Of a stretch of 64,000 nt of DNA, positions 10,523-24,428 are shown piece after piece. This DNA is from Aphrophora alni (lineage: Eukaryota > Arthropoda > Insecta > Hemiptera > Aphrophoridae). The stretch covers positions 59,698,004 through 59,762,003 of the forward strand of contig OY740768.1 of NCBI GenBank assembly GCA_963513935.1, in the 5' to 3' direction. The position numbers were made by a program, and so were the translations under genes. The notes under the pieces were generated by a model, which did no database searches, was not told the origin of the DNA, and saw nothing but the letters and a program-made list of their open reading frames with translations. The number at the start of each line of letters is the position of its first letter. The first letter of the stretch is position 1.

Positions 10523-12860
10523 GCAACGGTTTAATTGAACCGTCCGCAAGGAACAATTTTGGAAAACAACCAAATTCCAAAATTTCAATTAAATCCAATA
10601 AAAATTGTAGAAATGACAAAAACAATTAAAACACATGTAAAGTTAAAGGGAATATTTAGGTTGGACCAAGCCAAGGTCACGCACCTGGACAGGAAATATC
10701 CAGATTTCCGGTTTGAACATGAATACTCTCATATAATCCAATGTTGTAAATTCAAAACGAAAACTAAAAATAAAATAATATCATCGTGTAGACCTAGGAA
10801 AACCTAGTAATAAATAATAAGATAATAAACTCGTCAGATTAATAATAAAAAAGTTATAGCCATAATAAAACGTCATAAAACATAAAAAATTCTTAAAATA
10901 AATAAAACCCAAAATCTAATAATAACAGTACATAACCTTAAGATAAACTAGTAATAAATAAGACTCGAAATCAAAATTTAATAAAAGACCATAAAGTAAT
11001 AAAATCATAAATAACCAAACATGCAGAAAGTGCAGTAATTTGTGAAACCCAGAAGCGAGAAAGAAGAGGAAAGCAGTTTTGGGACTTTCAGCATCAGAGG
11101 AACAATCTACAAAAAGTAGAATTCAAAAATTTCCAAAATTGAAAAAACTAAATTCAGAAAAACTACGGAATCTTCAAATCCCCATAAAAGAAGAAATATA
11201 CGTCGTATCGCTGCAAATGAAGTTGGAAAATCAAAAGGAAGAGAAGGGCTTCAAAATGAAATCACCCAGAAGAAAATCGAGCGAAGCGAACGGAATATAT
11301 GGAGAAAAGAAGAATTCGCAAGTAAAAACTTAGGATTTTCAGGAATCAACGTGTGTCCAAGGTCGCGCGCACGACAAGCTCTCGACGCATGGAGAGGGAA
11401 GTATACCAACCCTAACCAAAATCCACCGTAAACAATTAAACTAATAACAACTAATAATAATAGAAATAGATAATTCAAAATAGAAAAAATATCCAAATAA
11501 TGTAAGAATAAGCCAAGAAGAGTTCATAAGTAGTGCAAATAAATAAAGAAACTTAAATAAATTGTGAAATAAAATAGTAACAAAAATCAATGAAGGTTGG
11601 CCACACTGTATGGCCTAAACTTTGGCGAGTTAACTTTCTTCAAGTTAATTCATCAGTCTCGTCTAGTGTCAGCTCCAGGATAGATCACCCACTTTTACTC
11701 AAGACTGAAGAGGAAATCGTCGTGAAAATATATTGTCAACGTTCAATACTTCGCCAGGTTAATAACAGTGCCCACAGAAAGGATCGGCCTTGCAGGAGAC
11801 AACGTGACATCCTACAACAGCTTAGTATAAGAGATCTTCACTACGGACTCCGGCAAACATTCTTCTAGAACTTGTCGTCATCAGCAGATTCATCGAGGAC
11901 AGGACTTCGGGATATTCTAGACAACTCTAGGAAACAATCTCCAAGATCCACTAACATTCTCAGAATCAGGACGAGCGGACTTGTGCAATTCACAAAAACA
12001 AGGTACTGCATAAATCAAGCTTTTTTAATAAACAAATTTTATTTTTTAATAAACTTGAATAACGTCCAAAATTATTAAAATCAATAAAGTTAACTAATAA
12101 CGTTTTAAAGTCAAAGTAGAGTCAGAAATAAAGTCAATTTTAAAGTCATTAAAATAAAGAGATATCAAATAAAATAAATTCGAGTCAAATAATAAATCAA
12201 TCAAGTAACAGAGGGGAAACAGATAAATAAAAGGGTTCATAAATACATGTATTAGATTAAGAATATATTTTGTTAGATTTAGTTAATATTAGAATTGTTT
12301 AGTATAGAAATTTTTCAATTTGTTTGAGAAAGAAGCATTTAATATAAATTGAAAGAAAAGGCGACATAAATTGTTGTAAGTGATTTTAAAGAAATCCATT
12401 GTTTCTTAAAGTAAAAATTCAATTGTAGACTTTTCAATAAATTTGTTAAATTTCACTGTCTAATATTTTGATTGAAACTAACCTATTCAAATAAACTCTT
12501 AAAATCAGAAAGAAGAAGAAGTAAGTGCTCACCAGTAAAAAGTTAAATTCAAAAATAAGCAAATTTTGTTTTAATGAATTAATTAGCTCCAAAGGGCACA
12601 CCCTTTTAGGAAGAGTCTGGAGTTTTAAGAAAGGTAAGATAGTATAAGAAGTGAATATATCAAATATATAAAAAAATTTCATATGTTAACATAAGTTGAT
12701 AAAATTAAATTAATCTTGTGTAACAGAAGAATTAAGAGCCTTATCGGGATTTTATTAACTGCAAAAGAAACATTCTCTCAACGAGTTTAAGTTTTAGTAG
12801 TGGGTGGTTTCGGTAGGGTCTTCCAGGTTTCCACCGCCCGCGAGCGGGGGGTGCGTTGCA
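10522..12860 (+). repeat. LTR B (solo LTR, about 2.34 kb)
   Basis: It has the same ends as LTR A (TGCAACGG and GTGCGTTGCA) and aligns with it throughout. It is preceded by (GT)23 and followed by (GT)10, with no internal region on either side, so it looks like a solo LTR left by recombination. Its sequence has diverged from A, which points to a separate insertion and not to a duplicate of A. Confidence 0.8.
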
Positions 12861-12880
12861 GTGTGTGTGTGTGTGTGTGT
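12861..12880. repeat. (GT)10 microsatellite after LTR B
   Basis: A perfect GT tract follows the terminal CA of LTR B, then unrelated AT-rich sequence begins. Confidence 0.95.
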
Positions 12881-14180
12881 CAATGTATATTTTAGTCAAA
12901 TAAATATTGCATAACAAATCTTAAAAAACTATGACTAAATAATAATGCAACATGAAAACTAGTATCAAATATAAAGTGTAATCATAAGAACCTCATTCTG
13001 TACGAACACTTCTTGTAAGCGGACTCTTACATTAGAGACTACTTTGTTGCACAGATCATTTCATAAGAATCGGAATACCCTCATATGAAGCCTTTAATAT
13101 CCACGGTGAATCAATTTTCTTATAAACGTGTATAAATGTATCGCCTACTTAAAAGTATATACAGTACAGTTTAAGCGATTTTTAAACCGATCTGTCGTCA
13201 CTTATGTATCATAATCTATGTACTAAATAATTATGTACAAACTTTCTTAGGTGGGTGAGGCGAAAATAGAAGTCTAATTGCATATACCACTGAGGGAAAT
13301 TTTTTTCCAAGTATCCAGTAATTTGAGTTAAAAAGTCTCCTTTATTCACACCCATCACTGTTTACAATATCAATGTCCATTGATTCATCAAGTAGACATA
13401 ACAACACACGCACTAATCTTACACCTATTTCATTATATCATAAGGGGTTTCCCAGTGGCCAAAATAATACATTTTTGTTGGTTAACGGCAATATTTTAAT
13501 AAAAACCATTTAAACTGGCGACATTTAAACTTTTTCAGAAAAACTAGTACAATATAAATAAAAAATTTAACAAATGACAAATCGGTAAAGTAGCCACCTC
13601 ACTATATGTACTCCTTTGATTTAATGGACGTCTGTAATTTTACACACTTAGTATTTTTGAAACCGTTGAACAAATCATAATTAATTATGCAGTTAAATAA
13701 AGAATTATTTGATTGACAAATAGAACTTTTTTAGCTGATCGCAATGTTTCATTTAGAACAAACTCTGACTTTTCATGAAAATTTTGTATGGTTCAGATTA
13801 TTTATACAATTAAGACATTTATATAAAATATTTGTCATTAAATTTAAAATATAACAATGAATTCGAAAATAGAACATGGTTAAGTTTCTTAATTATAACA
13901 AGTTCGAACACCCATAATATATTTAGACTTCGAATGTCTGCTTGAATATTATATATGATGATAACAGCGCAAAACAACAAATAAATTAATTCATACACCG
14001 TATTCTGGTTTTACTATATATCTTGTTTTTTTTTCGTGAAAACGTTGAACGGATTAAACAAATAACATACACAGTGACACACAAGTCAGAACTACCTTTT
14101 GTCCCTTAAACATTGGTACAAGTACTTGTAAAGATAATCCAATTAATTGCGGTTAAATACGAAACATCATCCCAATCAAT
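12881..14180. other. Non-coding AT-rich spacer
   Basis: I see no gene, RNA gene or clear repeat here. Frames are short and closed. Confidence 0.5.
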
Positions 14181-14580
14181 TTGAGTACTCACGATAAGGG
14201 ACGATATCAGAATGCTCTGCAGTATCATATTTGTGAAGAAACATTCTATGATACCGGTATGGTAAATAAGAAACCTCGTAAAGTAAGAGAGCACTGTCAC
14301 CTGATTGGAAAACTTCTAGGGGCAACATATTCCAAATGTATTCTCAATAAACGCCTTCCATTAAAAATCCCAATCTTCTGATCTCTCACGTTACGATGCG
14401 CATCTCTTAATCAGAGATATTATCAAATATGAAGGTAAAATCCTTATAATAACTATTCTTGCTACTAAGGAAGCAAAGTATATAAACATAAAGAAAACCA
14501 AAGATAGCCATATTGGAGATAAAATGTTGCAAGATAAAGCGTGGGAACGTTTGATATCTGAAGATGCCGATTTGAATTAA
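14181..14580 (+). pseudogene. Polinton/Maverick-type DNA polymerase B, N-terminal remnant
   Basis: The open part (to 14381) holds HICEETF, then REHCHLIGKLLGATYSKC and IPIF. From memory this is the cysteine/histidine-rich segment that precedes the exonuclease region in protein-primed family B polymerases of Polintons and related arthropod elements. After a frameshift near 14381 the reading continues with SRYDAHLLIRDIIKYEG and, later, KEAKYINIKK, which fit the next conserved blocks. It then ends in stops, and the polymerase domain is not present. The family assignment is recalled, not searched. Confidence 0.6.
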
Positions 14581-14689
14581 TGGTTTTGAAGTGGTACTGC
14601 AGCTTGCTGCTATGAAATTTAAACGTACTTTTGGATTGGTTATTAAAACAAAATTAAAATTATAAAATATAGAGTCTAAATTGTAAGTG

Positions 14690-16060
14690 ATGATTGATTA
14701 GGATGATAATGTTTCACTATATAAGAGGCATAAGATAAACGTTGATTTGCCTGCCAGACAGGGATGTAAATTCCGTTCAGCGTTTAAGAAGAAATCTGGT
14801 GAAACTATTCAACTTTCTTAAAAACTTAAAAATAAAATAAAAATACCTTCCATTACCAAATGTGGCCATTCTCTATTAAGCTATACGGGAAGTATATGGA
14901 TAATATTGTTCGATCCGAATATAAGTCATTTTATCCAACTAGCACGTTAAATTTCAACCCACCGAATAAACTAATTGAATTTATGGTTGATAATGGTGAC
15001 ACGTTTTCAATGTCGTGATAGCAGATTTCATTGCAGGAATTTTTTAAAATTATAATGGGATGAAACTCCCTGCAACTTAAATATTAAACTTGTTGACAAT
15101 TTCGTACCATATCTATTTTCTAATATAGAAGTAAAGAAACATAATCACTTGATAGAAAAAGTCTATCAACCAGGGATTATTATTACGGTTAGAGCCATAG
15201 TTTAACACAAGAGATCACAATTTAATTCACTACAAAACTGTATGTTCATATCAAGTTTCTAAGGAAGCTATAATAAGTTCTATCTCGTTGGAGAATTGCC
15301 ACATTTAGGTTTGGGAATTTTGTATAATGTAAATTTGTAATGGGGATTCACTGTTACGTGTATTCGATCTATTGATGATAATGCTCTCTATAGTCTGTTG
15401 TAAAGATACCAAAGTGGATGGATTATATACTATGAAGGTAAACTTGTGATATCGGAATTATATATACGAGCACGATTGTTAGAATCGATTTCAGTATCTG
15501 AAATTATGTTGCTGAATAACTAACCATGTGAAAACTATCCCGTTCGAATGTATAGAAATTTGTGCCTGAGGTGCCAACTTGTTACATTTGGATATAACTA
15601 ATTTATAGAAACGTAGAGAATCCTACTTTTTTTCTGGTTAAAAAAATAGTCTCAACCACACAAACGGTAGGTCGCTCTATCTACCGTTGTCAAACAAACG
15701 AAGGAAATTATCCCGATAACTTGATGAATTTAGATATTACGATCGCGTACGATATGTACAGTGTTTAGACTAATGACTTGGATATGATGGAAACACCGTT
15801 CTCATTCTATTATTAAAATTGTGTATACGTTATCGATACGACTAAACAAAGCACTGATATTTCACAATCGAAGAATAATAATAAGTACTGTTGTAAACTT
15901 TCCCAAACGTAAGCAACCTTGAAGAGTTAATAACTTCACGGGGGATTTCAAATCGGGGTTGGTCGAATATAACCTCACAAAGTCAGCTACAGTCTCAGGT
16001 TTGGTCCGCTGAATCAGAAACCCTAAACGTCATACTACTTAACTTATATGCCGACAAAAT
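14690..16060 (+). pseudogene. Possible Polinton-associated capsid-like protein, decayed
   Basis: Broken frames here carry a string of short motifs in a consistent order: NVDLPARQGCKF near 14735, a segment around 14900-15010 with SEYKSFYPTS, KLVDNFVPYLFSNIEV near 15085-15135, FVIDT-like text near 15830, and FTGDFKSGLVEYNLTKSA near 15935. This resembles, from memory, an arthropod protein family of the jelly-roll capsid type found beside Polinton polymerases. There are many stops and at least three frameshifts. The position right after the polymerase scrap supports the call, but no single motif is decisive. Confidence 0.35.
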
Positions 16061-16354
16061 TAAGAGATTATAAAATTACAACTGGGTCGGGTTATTTATG
16101 AAACACCCGGTATAATGGTTTAGATATAATATATCTCCCTTTGTTTATCGTAAAGCATGCCAGCTTATAAACTGAGTTCTTCTGCTTATAACTTACTGCA
16201 AGTAACTTTATAATTTTATACATTATAAAGCAGATGATTTTTTTAATGTTAGTTTACTTAGGTTTATAACATTTACCTTAAAATCATCAGTTATATCCAA
16301 CTTAATCGGTATTTTAATGTAATTGGGTGTAACCTATAACAAAAAGTAACAATA

Positions 16355-16535
16355 TTTCAGTTGAAATTTCTTATAATAAAATTTCAGTAAATGTCACTTA
16401 TAATCAAATTCGAGTAAATATCATAAATGCTTCAATTAAAAATATCTCATAATCAAATTCCAATATAAATCACTTATAATAAAAAATTTTAAAAACCCTT
16501 ATAATAAAATTGCAGTAAATCACTCACAATAATAC
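16355..16535. repeat. Degenerate short tandem repeat
   Basis: Successive units resemble CACTTATAATAAAATTTCAG with spacing of roughly 30-45 bases. At least five imperfect copies are visible. The region is non-coding. Confidence 0.5.
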
Positions 16536-19500
16536 AGTATATTTTATTTAATTTATTTAAGCTTAAAATTACAATTTTACTATATTTTAAAATCACAATA
16601 CAAACAAACATAAAATGCAATTGTTTTGTTATATATGAAAAAGAGTTTACAGCACAGATTAAGTAGAAATAAGTTTAGAGCAATAGCTAAGGTTCTTTTT
16701 CTGAACATTATTCCATGTAATTTTATTTGCAATTTTGCAGACTGGTTAGGGTCCTTAATCTCTACATTTCACATGAATGAAATCGGGAAAGCATGAATGT
16801 ATTATGAGAAATTAAGTCTTTTATAACAGCTGAATAGCCGATGGTTTTAATTGATGCATCATGGAGCATCATGGAGGGATCGAATTCAATAATTTGTGTC
16901 CATGTACTTAGGTTGTGGCTATAACGATTTTGAAAAACTTTATCGTTTTAACCAATTTTGAGAAGTCATTGAAAAATAAAAAAAGACTCGAAGGGGAATA
17001 TACAAAATATGACTAAAATCTGTCCACCCGTTTGGGATACAAAGACATGTAGGCCTACTGACGACAGACGATAAGTGAAAAACGCAAGTAATTGACATCA
17101 TTACTAAAATCACTTTTAAGGACCCAGAGAATCTCAAAGTGGATATTTCTGAGAAAAACTCTGATTTGTCGACTCATCATATTATATGTTCTCAACACTA
17201 CGCTTATGTGAAAAAGAAAAAAGAAGATATTATTTAGAAAGAAATTATGAATGGTTGGGTTTAGCAAAGATGACGCATTAAGTCAAGGACATATATTTGT
17301 AACCTTCCCGGTAAGCAACAATATATATTTTGGTTACAGTGTAGATATTGAATATTGCAAGAATTTTTGTTTTTACTATAAATTTCAAACATTTTTCAAT
17401 TTATTTAAATAGGGTGTACGTATTGTTTATATTAAAAGGGGAAATAAAGTTACATAGTAGGATATAGTAAGTTATCTGTAGAAAATATTGACTCCAAACA
17501 AGTTATGGGAGCCAGCCCAAATGAATGAGCCGATTTAAATCAAATTTGATATGTGAGAACACTTAGGTCAAAAATCTGGTTATAAGTTCCATTTTTCTCG
17601 ATAACTCAAATTTGGGGGCACTCGTCATAAAGGAATAGGCTAACATACAAAATTACGATTACCTAAAAATCGGTTTAAACGATATTTAATAAATTTTGCT
17701 GAAGTATAGCGTTTATTGACTCTAATTATAATAATTTATGGTTTTGGTATCTTAAACTATGTCGGTTTATGATTCATTTGTAAAAATCAAAAAACTATCC
17801 ATAGCGCATTTATAAAATAATTTACTTCTCAAAATCGGTTTTATCGGTTCCTTCAAATGTTAGTGATATAATTATATTAATTTATAGAACCTGTTTGAAA
17901 AATGTCAAGTAAATAAATATTGCTATTCAAAATTAATAGGATGGAGGCATGGTCAAGAATAACTCATAAGACCCCCATATTGGCCCCAAATTGCCGCCCG
18001 GCCTATTCAAGTTCACAATATTTTTAGTAATAAAACGAATTAATTTCAGACAATTCCCAGTGAACACCTATTTTATTGAGACGAGATACCAAATATATCA
18101 AATATAAAATGTCAGAAACAATTTTAAGGGCAGCTGCTTAAATTGGTATTGGCTTTGATTGTACGGCTCCTGAATAGAATAAGTGGTCTTTTGTAGTATT
18201 ATAATAGTGATAGTTATGAATATTTAATACACTGTTGCAGTAAAATGTGTCTCGATCAGAAAACATGTACCTTCATGCCATTCTGGAAGTTTTCATGTTT
18301 ATATATTATTCCTAAGCAAATCTTATATTTTACAGTTATTCAGCAAGTAGAGTTTACTACTGGCAACTTCTTATTAAATAACTTCTCAATGTAAAAAATA
18401 TTTTCTTTTTTTCTTTTTTTTTTTTACAAATTGCTGCCCAAGTAAAAAAACCGTAAAAATAGTAAAATATTGCTTCAAATATGGAAAATAATATGTTTAA
18501 AATCCCTCAATTTGTTTCATTATGATCTAAAAGTATTCACATATAATCAGTTGTTTGAAAACATAACTTTTGAAAACTTATATTAATGTTAAAAGTAAGT
18601 TATATTTCATCATTGAAGGGTTTCATTTACATACAGCATAATCATGGTATGTATACATGCGTGTTTAGGTGTTGAAGCAAAATGAAAACTTCCTCAAAGA
18701 CTAGACTATATACTAAGTTATCATTAATAAACCTTGTCCCTGTAAAGCGACAAACTTAGGAAAGTAAAAATTAAATTCATTTTATTGTAATTACAGTATT
18801 TTTCACCAAATGACAAAAAAAAGTTCACCTTAAAAATTATTTAAGTATTAAAAGGATTGTGGTCATCTAAATGTCATTCCCAAACTTAATATAGTTAATT
18901 ACTATAATTTTTGTTATTCTCCTATAAATTTTCAAATTTATTTCAGTTATTATTTCAATTTAATATTTTCATTTAATTTATTCATTTTAATTTTAAATAC
19001 ACAACAAAATTGCAATAAATTTTAAACGTAAAATAATTTAACTATTTTTAAAATGTATGTTCCGATATTTTTTATTAAAAGTTATTTATAAATATTATAG
19101 TCCTTATTGTTACACTAATAAACATTACACTATAAGATTATTCAATTAGGTTAAAAAGATTTAATGTACCTTTATATGATTTGTGCCTTTGAATAGACTA
19201 AGACTAATGGGCTTTTTTATTTTCAGTTCATCAGCTTTTTCTTCAAGTATTAGTATTGCCATTGCCGTGTAAATTTGTAATGAAGGGAAATGGTTGAAGT
19301 CAGATGTAATAATATGATTAATTGATCGTCTCATTGAGTGATCATTCCAATGATTCGAATATTTAGGAGACTCGAAATGGAAATTGTTTATTTTATATTG
19401 CTTTTGTTGTTTATTGTTCAAACTCTCTGAAAGTTAACAAAAATTATTAAGGTTTAAAAACAATTAATACTAAGAAGAAACTTCGTTTGCATTACATATT

Positions 19501-20317
19501 ATATGCGAAAATTACATCACAGAATATTAAGTACCACTAGAGATTGAAAAACATTTTCATAAACTTATATTTTTCCTAAAATAAATTAAACGCATTTACA
19601 CCGGATGTGTATCTAAAAGTTTGTGGTGATAATCTTACCTAGCCTGACATATGTTTTTTTCGTTTTGCCATCATTTTTCTGAGAGTTGCGGCTAAATTAA
19701 CTGTCTGATAAGAGTTGGTGAAATCTTATTAAAAAACAGAGTAATTACACTAGTGTAAAATATTCTAAAATTGTATGTATTGGAATTTGTAGAATTTTGC
19801 AACAGTAACCCAAAACGACCAATAAACTGGGGGAAAATTATTAGATTTTGAAACTACTTATTGGGTCTTAGGGAGGAATGGTCTTGCCACACTGCAAAGC
19901 GTCAATAACCTTACCTTTTACTGCAAGCCATTGCAGCCGAGCTTGTCATTCACAAAAATTACAATACCAACCAAAAAAATAGGTTACTTCTAAATACAAT
20001 AATTGCTGAGTTTTATAGTAACAACGTTTATATTTTATATTAAAAACATTTAATTACATGCCTTTATAAAAATTATATATTTTTAAGAATTTGACAAACC
20101 CCATATGCACATTCTAAAGTTTTGAGTTAATGAAAAAACAATATTTACATATTTATATGTAAAAAAATATATATCAAACCCTTCTTTAGTATAACTAATT
20201 TTTTTTATTAACTAGAAATTACAACTTAGACAAATATACAAAAACAGTGCATAGAATAAGATATGACACTAGAAGCTTAGGTCGAACTTAGGTTTATAAC
20301 AATTTGTTAGTGTACAC

Positions 20318-20320
<3 letters not shown>
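16536..20320. other. Long AT-rich region without recognisable genes
   Basis: Open frames are short and lack motifs on both strands. The stretch at 17500-17650 is less AT-biased and looks like part of a dispersed repeat, but nothing in this window matches it. Confidence 0.4.

Positions 20321-20374
<54 letters not shown>
20321..20374. repeat. (TA)n microsatellite
   Basis: A TA dinucleotide tract of about 25 units directly precedes the foldback element at 20375. Confidence 0.9.
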
Positions 20375-20377
<3 letters not shown>

Positions 20378-20482
20378 ATATAAAATTTGGCCAACAAAAA
20401 TTGTTAAATATAATATAGATGGTTATATATATAAACATCTGTATTACATTTAACAATTTTGGTTGGCCAACTTTTATATTAT
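20375..20482. repeat. Foldback (MITE-like) hairpin
   Basis: Two 46-base arms (20375-20420 and 20437-20482) are inverted repeats that match at 42 of 46 positions around a 16-base loop. Each arm contains the block TTGGCCAAC. No coding capacity. It could be a small foldback transposon or a hairpin RNA source; its insertion at the end of a (TA)n tract fits a TA-targeting MITE. Confidence 0.65.
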
Positions 20483-23052
20483 GCAATTGAATTTAGAAAA
20501 GAGAATTTATAAAGGAGAAAATATGAAATTTTTTTTATGGCGACATTTTATAATTGAAAATTTAGAAATAACCCCTTCGCGGTTAGAGGGTCGAAAATGC
20601 TAGCTTCTCCCATCCAATAGACATGTCTATTGTGTTATTAAATATTCTTTTAGAATATTTTACAGATTATTTGTTAAAGTTAACAGATTTCTTTTTTTGT
20701 ATTCTAAATGTTCTGTTATCGTGATAATGTTGGAGATGGATGTTTCAACTATAACGTCGACATGTTGAAGGTTCTTTGTTCCCTCCGGAACCTGCACCAG
20801 TTTTCACTGTTAAGAACGCAAGTTTCAGTTACCAAATGGAAATTTTACTGAAAGAAAATATAATATTGAATTATTTTAAAGGTGATATTAAGTCTGTTTT
20901 TCCAATAGTTACAAAATTGAAATAAACTGATCTAAAATATCAAAGTCTGTAATGATATTTTCAATAGGAAATATGTGTTGCGTTTGTAATAACGCTACAA
21001 ACTAAGAAGTCACAATTAGAGATGATTTCACTATAAAGTAGACTAAATTAATGGCTCTTCTTGATTGTTAAAAATACATGGTGGCTTTGTTATTGCAAAT
21101 AAAAATCTAACCAAGCTCCCATTTTGCTCGAGCAATCCCTTTGTTTAGTTAAATTCAAGTTACACATAATGTCACGTTGGCCACACTAGACGATTTAGTT
21201 CTGTTTCAACAATAATACTGGTTGATCATTCAGGCAATATTCAAAACTAATCTTATCAACTTAGATCATTAGGTAAAGAACTCTTATTGAGGTTAAGGAC
21301 ATGTGTTGAAGATACTTCAGTTTGTCTGGTGCTTAAAAGATTAAAGTTACTTTTCTTTTTAAAGCCCTCGGTCTACCTATAGTACAACTAAGAATCATAT
21401 AGTAGGTTTAGAATGTAAGTAAATGTTATAGGAATAATGCTACGCATTTTATATTTTCTTTCCAATTTGATTCAATCGTTAACATTAATTACAACATCTA
21501 CAGTATTTAAAGACACTTTTCAATGAATTCTTTAAACTGGCGAAATTTAAACTACTTTTAAGTACCATTAACTACCAAGATAATTTTAGCACCAAAATCT
21601 AAATATAAGGATTCCTAAATATTTTGAAAGAAAAAAGGCAGTGCTTCAAAATGGGGAAAAAATCTTAAATACAACTTGAGTTTTAAATTAAATTAAATTG
21701 CTTATGAAGTAATAAAAGATAAAAAATGGTCTTTCACGATTAAAAGATTTGAAGGAAGATATTCAATGTTGTTGAAGATTGATTTAGTAAAAATAATTTT
21801 AAAATAAATTAATGGAATACTATAATTAAATTACAAAATGACAAGGGGGGATACAAATTATTCCCGTTCATTCAATAACTAAGTTATTTTGCCTAAGACT
21901 ATTTTATTATAAGTCTATAGACCTAACTGGTCAAGGTATTTTCTTTGTTTTACTATTAGGTACATTACCACATTTCTAATATAATTACAACGTGATCACA
22001 ATATTATTTTGTGGAAGAAACTGATTCTAGCGATCTACGTATACTTATTGTTTCCTGTGTTTTTCCTCTCGTTGAGGGCATATAGTGGACAAATATCATC
22101 CAATTTTATACAGATAGGGGTTTTTATTTGACAGATAGTAAATTAACAACATTAAATGCATTTTTGAGAGTGAAAAATATATTAATTAGACCTATTGTAT
22201 TTCACAAGTTCCATAGCATCAAATCAAAATAAAATTCTTTAACACCTTTAGATAATAAGACAAGTGTAATGTAATTATCTACATATAATGTTACATTAAC
22301 TCTTCATTTCCCTTATAAAATGGTTTAAACATATATAATTTAAAAAAAAAACAGTAAATTTCCTTACCTATCTGCAGACAGAGTGAAACTCCAAAGTCAC
22401 TAACGTGAATTCCAAAAAAAAAAATCATTAAATGCAAAGAACTACAATAATGTTTATTATAAAATTAACCTATCAGCCATGTTTGGTAGGATGACTGAAA
22501 AGTCTAAATCTCTAGAACAAAAAAAAACTAAAGTCCATATTTAGTAAATTTGGACGGGGTAAACTCGTCCAATACAACAAGTTAACGAAATCAGGCAGAC
22601 CCGCGGTTACCGAGGACAACTCAACATACAAAGAAGGAAAAATATACAATTTTTTAAAGAAAATCAAAGCATGTTGGAGAAATGTTGACGCCTCCATACC
22701 TGCGTCATATCGTTTCCTGTTTTCATGAAACATTAATTGCACCTAATCTCCGATTGGTTAAGACTCCAATTATGTAACAGGGGTCTCCTATATTATATTC
22801 TCCCATAGATGTAAGGACTCTTTTAGAACCTATTTATCCACGATCGGAGCCTCTAATCCTACAACGTCCAAACTTATCGACACTTATCGTTGATGGTAAT
22901 TTATAATTAATGTTATATTTTCGTTTCCCACACCTTTTATAATACCAACTTCTTTAGCTCTTCAATTATTAGCGTGTACCTTATGTCCTGCAATATGAGA
23001 TACCAACAAATGGCTCAATCGTTTTCAGTTCATTCGGATCGTCCCATTAGGA
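20483..23052. other. AT-rich region without recognisable genes
   Basis: No gene can be supported. On the minus strand 22740-23050 may continue the decayed gene at 23053-23543, since pieces such as INYKLPSTIS are readable, but stops are frequent and I recognise no domain. Confidence 0.35.
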
Positions 23053-23543
23053 TTAACCTCTCCCTTTAACTGTTTTTGAAGGAAATAACTTCTCAATAAT
23101 GTGTTTATATTTCAAAGATTTGTTACGATTATCTTGGCATTTCAGATCATAGAATCTTTTGTGTGCACTGCTTCTTAAGCAATTGTTTTTATACCCATTC
23201 AAATCAGCCTCGATGTAAATTTCATCATTTAGTAAACGCTTAAACACCAACTAGTACAATCCCTGCACCCTTTATAGTTTAATCCGTTAATTATAATTTC
23301 ATCATCTTCCGATAACTGAAGCGACTTGTTATTCATCAGATACTCGGCTCCTATACTCAACGCATAACTGTGATCTATGTTTCGATTATTGGCAGAATCA
23401 TTCGTCATTTTGAGCATATATTTTTCTACAAGCGGATATGTGAAGTTACTGAATATCGATGTTTCAGATTTACTTAGTCCTATTCTATTGATTTGGACAA
23501 CACCGACCCTACTTTGGTTTTGGTTGTTCCTGAGTCTCTGCAA
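23053..23543 (-). pseudogene. Polinton-associated uncharacterised protein, decayed
   Basis: Two overlapping minus-strand frames join at a frameshift near 23229-23250. The first has YPLVEKYMLKM and DEIIINGLNYKG; the second continues GVFKRLL-type text with AHKRFYD and LKYKHIIEKLFPSK. From memory this order (a KGT-like turn, a GL..L helix, then a conserved YKY..II..LF block) belongs to an uncharacterised arthropod protein family that accompanies Polinton-type polymerases and capsids. It lies 9 kb from the polymerase scrap and in opposite orientation, which a single 15-20 kb element could accommodate. The function of the family is not known to me. Confidence 0.4.
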
Positions 23544-24428
23544 TTATATCAATATTTATAAATCTAAAACTAAGAGAAGCCGGTACTTCCTTCTCTACAT
23601 TCAACTTGTATCCCACTTTCTCTACTCTACTTATTAGCATCATTCTCCGTTATTTCATCAAACACTTTGGTTTTAATTTCTTGTTTCGGAAAAAAAATAC
23701 TTCACATTTTTGTAATTCTTTAATTAGTGGTGTGTTCCTTAGTATTTAAACGTTCCTCTTTGGCTTCTCCTTACCTCATCTGCCAGTACTTTTCTTTATA
23801 GCTTTGCATAATGTGGTTATCTCCAGCGTTAGATACTATCTCTTCTCAGACATCTTCTAGAATGGTGTTTGATCCAAGAATCAAGCCTTTTGTATATACA
23901 AAATCTGTTACAATTCAGTCAAAAGCAATTCGGTAAGTTTCGTCTTCTGGTTCACTATTAAAGTGAACAAATTAAGGCGAAAAAATAACGTATATTGTCA
24001 TGTTTCTCGTACGTTATATCGTCTACATTATTATCGAATTTGGCTTTTTTGCTTCACTAGGACGGATGACACTTTCGTTGTCCGTGAATGTGACACTTTT
24101 CAAAACCTTGTACTTTGGCAGATTGAGGGATTTGGAAAATACATAGACATTGGCAAATCTCAGTCCATTTATATTGAAAAACAGATTGCCGCTATTTCAC
24201 TATTGATCGAACTGTGTTTGCAATAAAGAGCTGTGACGTTGCATTGTAGATCAAGCAACTTCAAAATTTGTTACACGAAGATTATCCGATGAGCTTTTGG
24301 TCCTAATATTGTAATAAACATTCAGGTGTATTTATTTGCATTTAATAAGTTGCCTAAGCAACAAGCTTTGTTTTATGAATCCAACTGTCATGATCATTGT
24401 CATACCCTAACCAACGTAGTAGTTGAGT
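23544..24428. other. Unassigned region with one short open frame
   Basis: A plus-strand open frame of about 85 codons ends at 24226 (start near 23963). It has no motif that I recognise and no visible relative in this window. The minus strand over the same part is broken. I do not call a gene. Confidence 0.3.
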
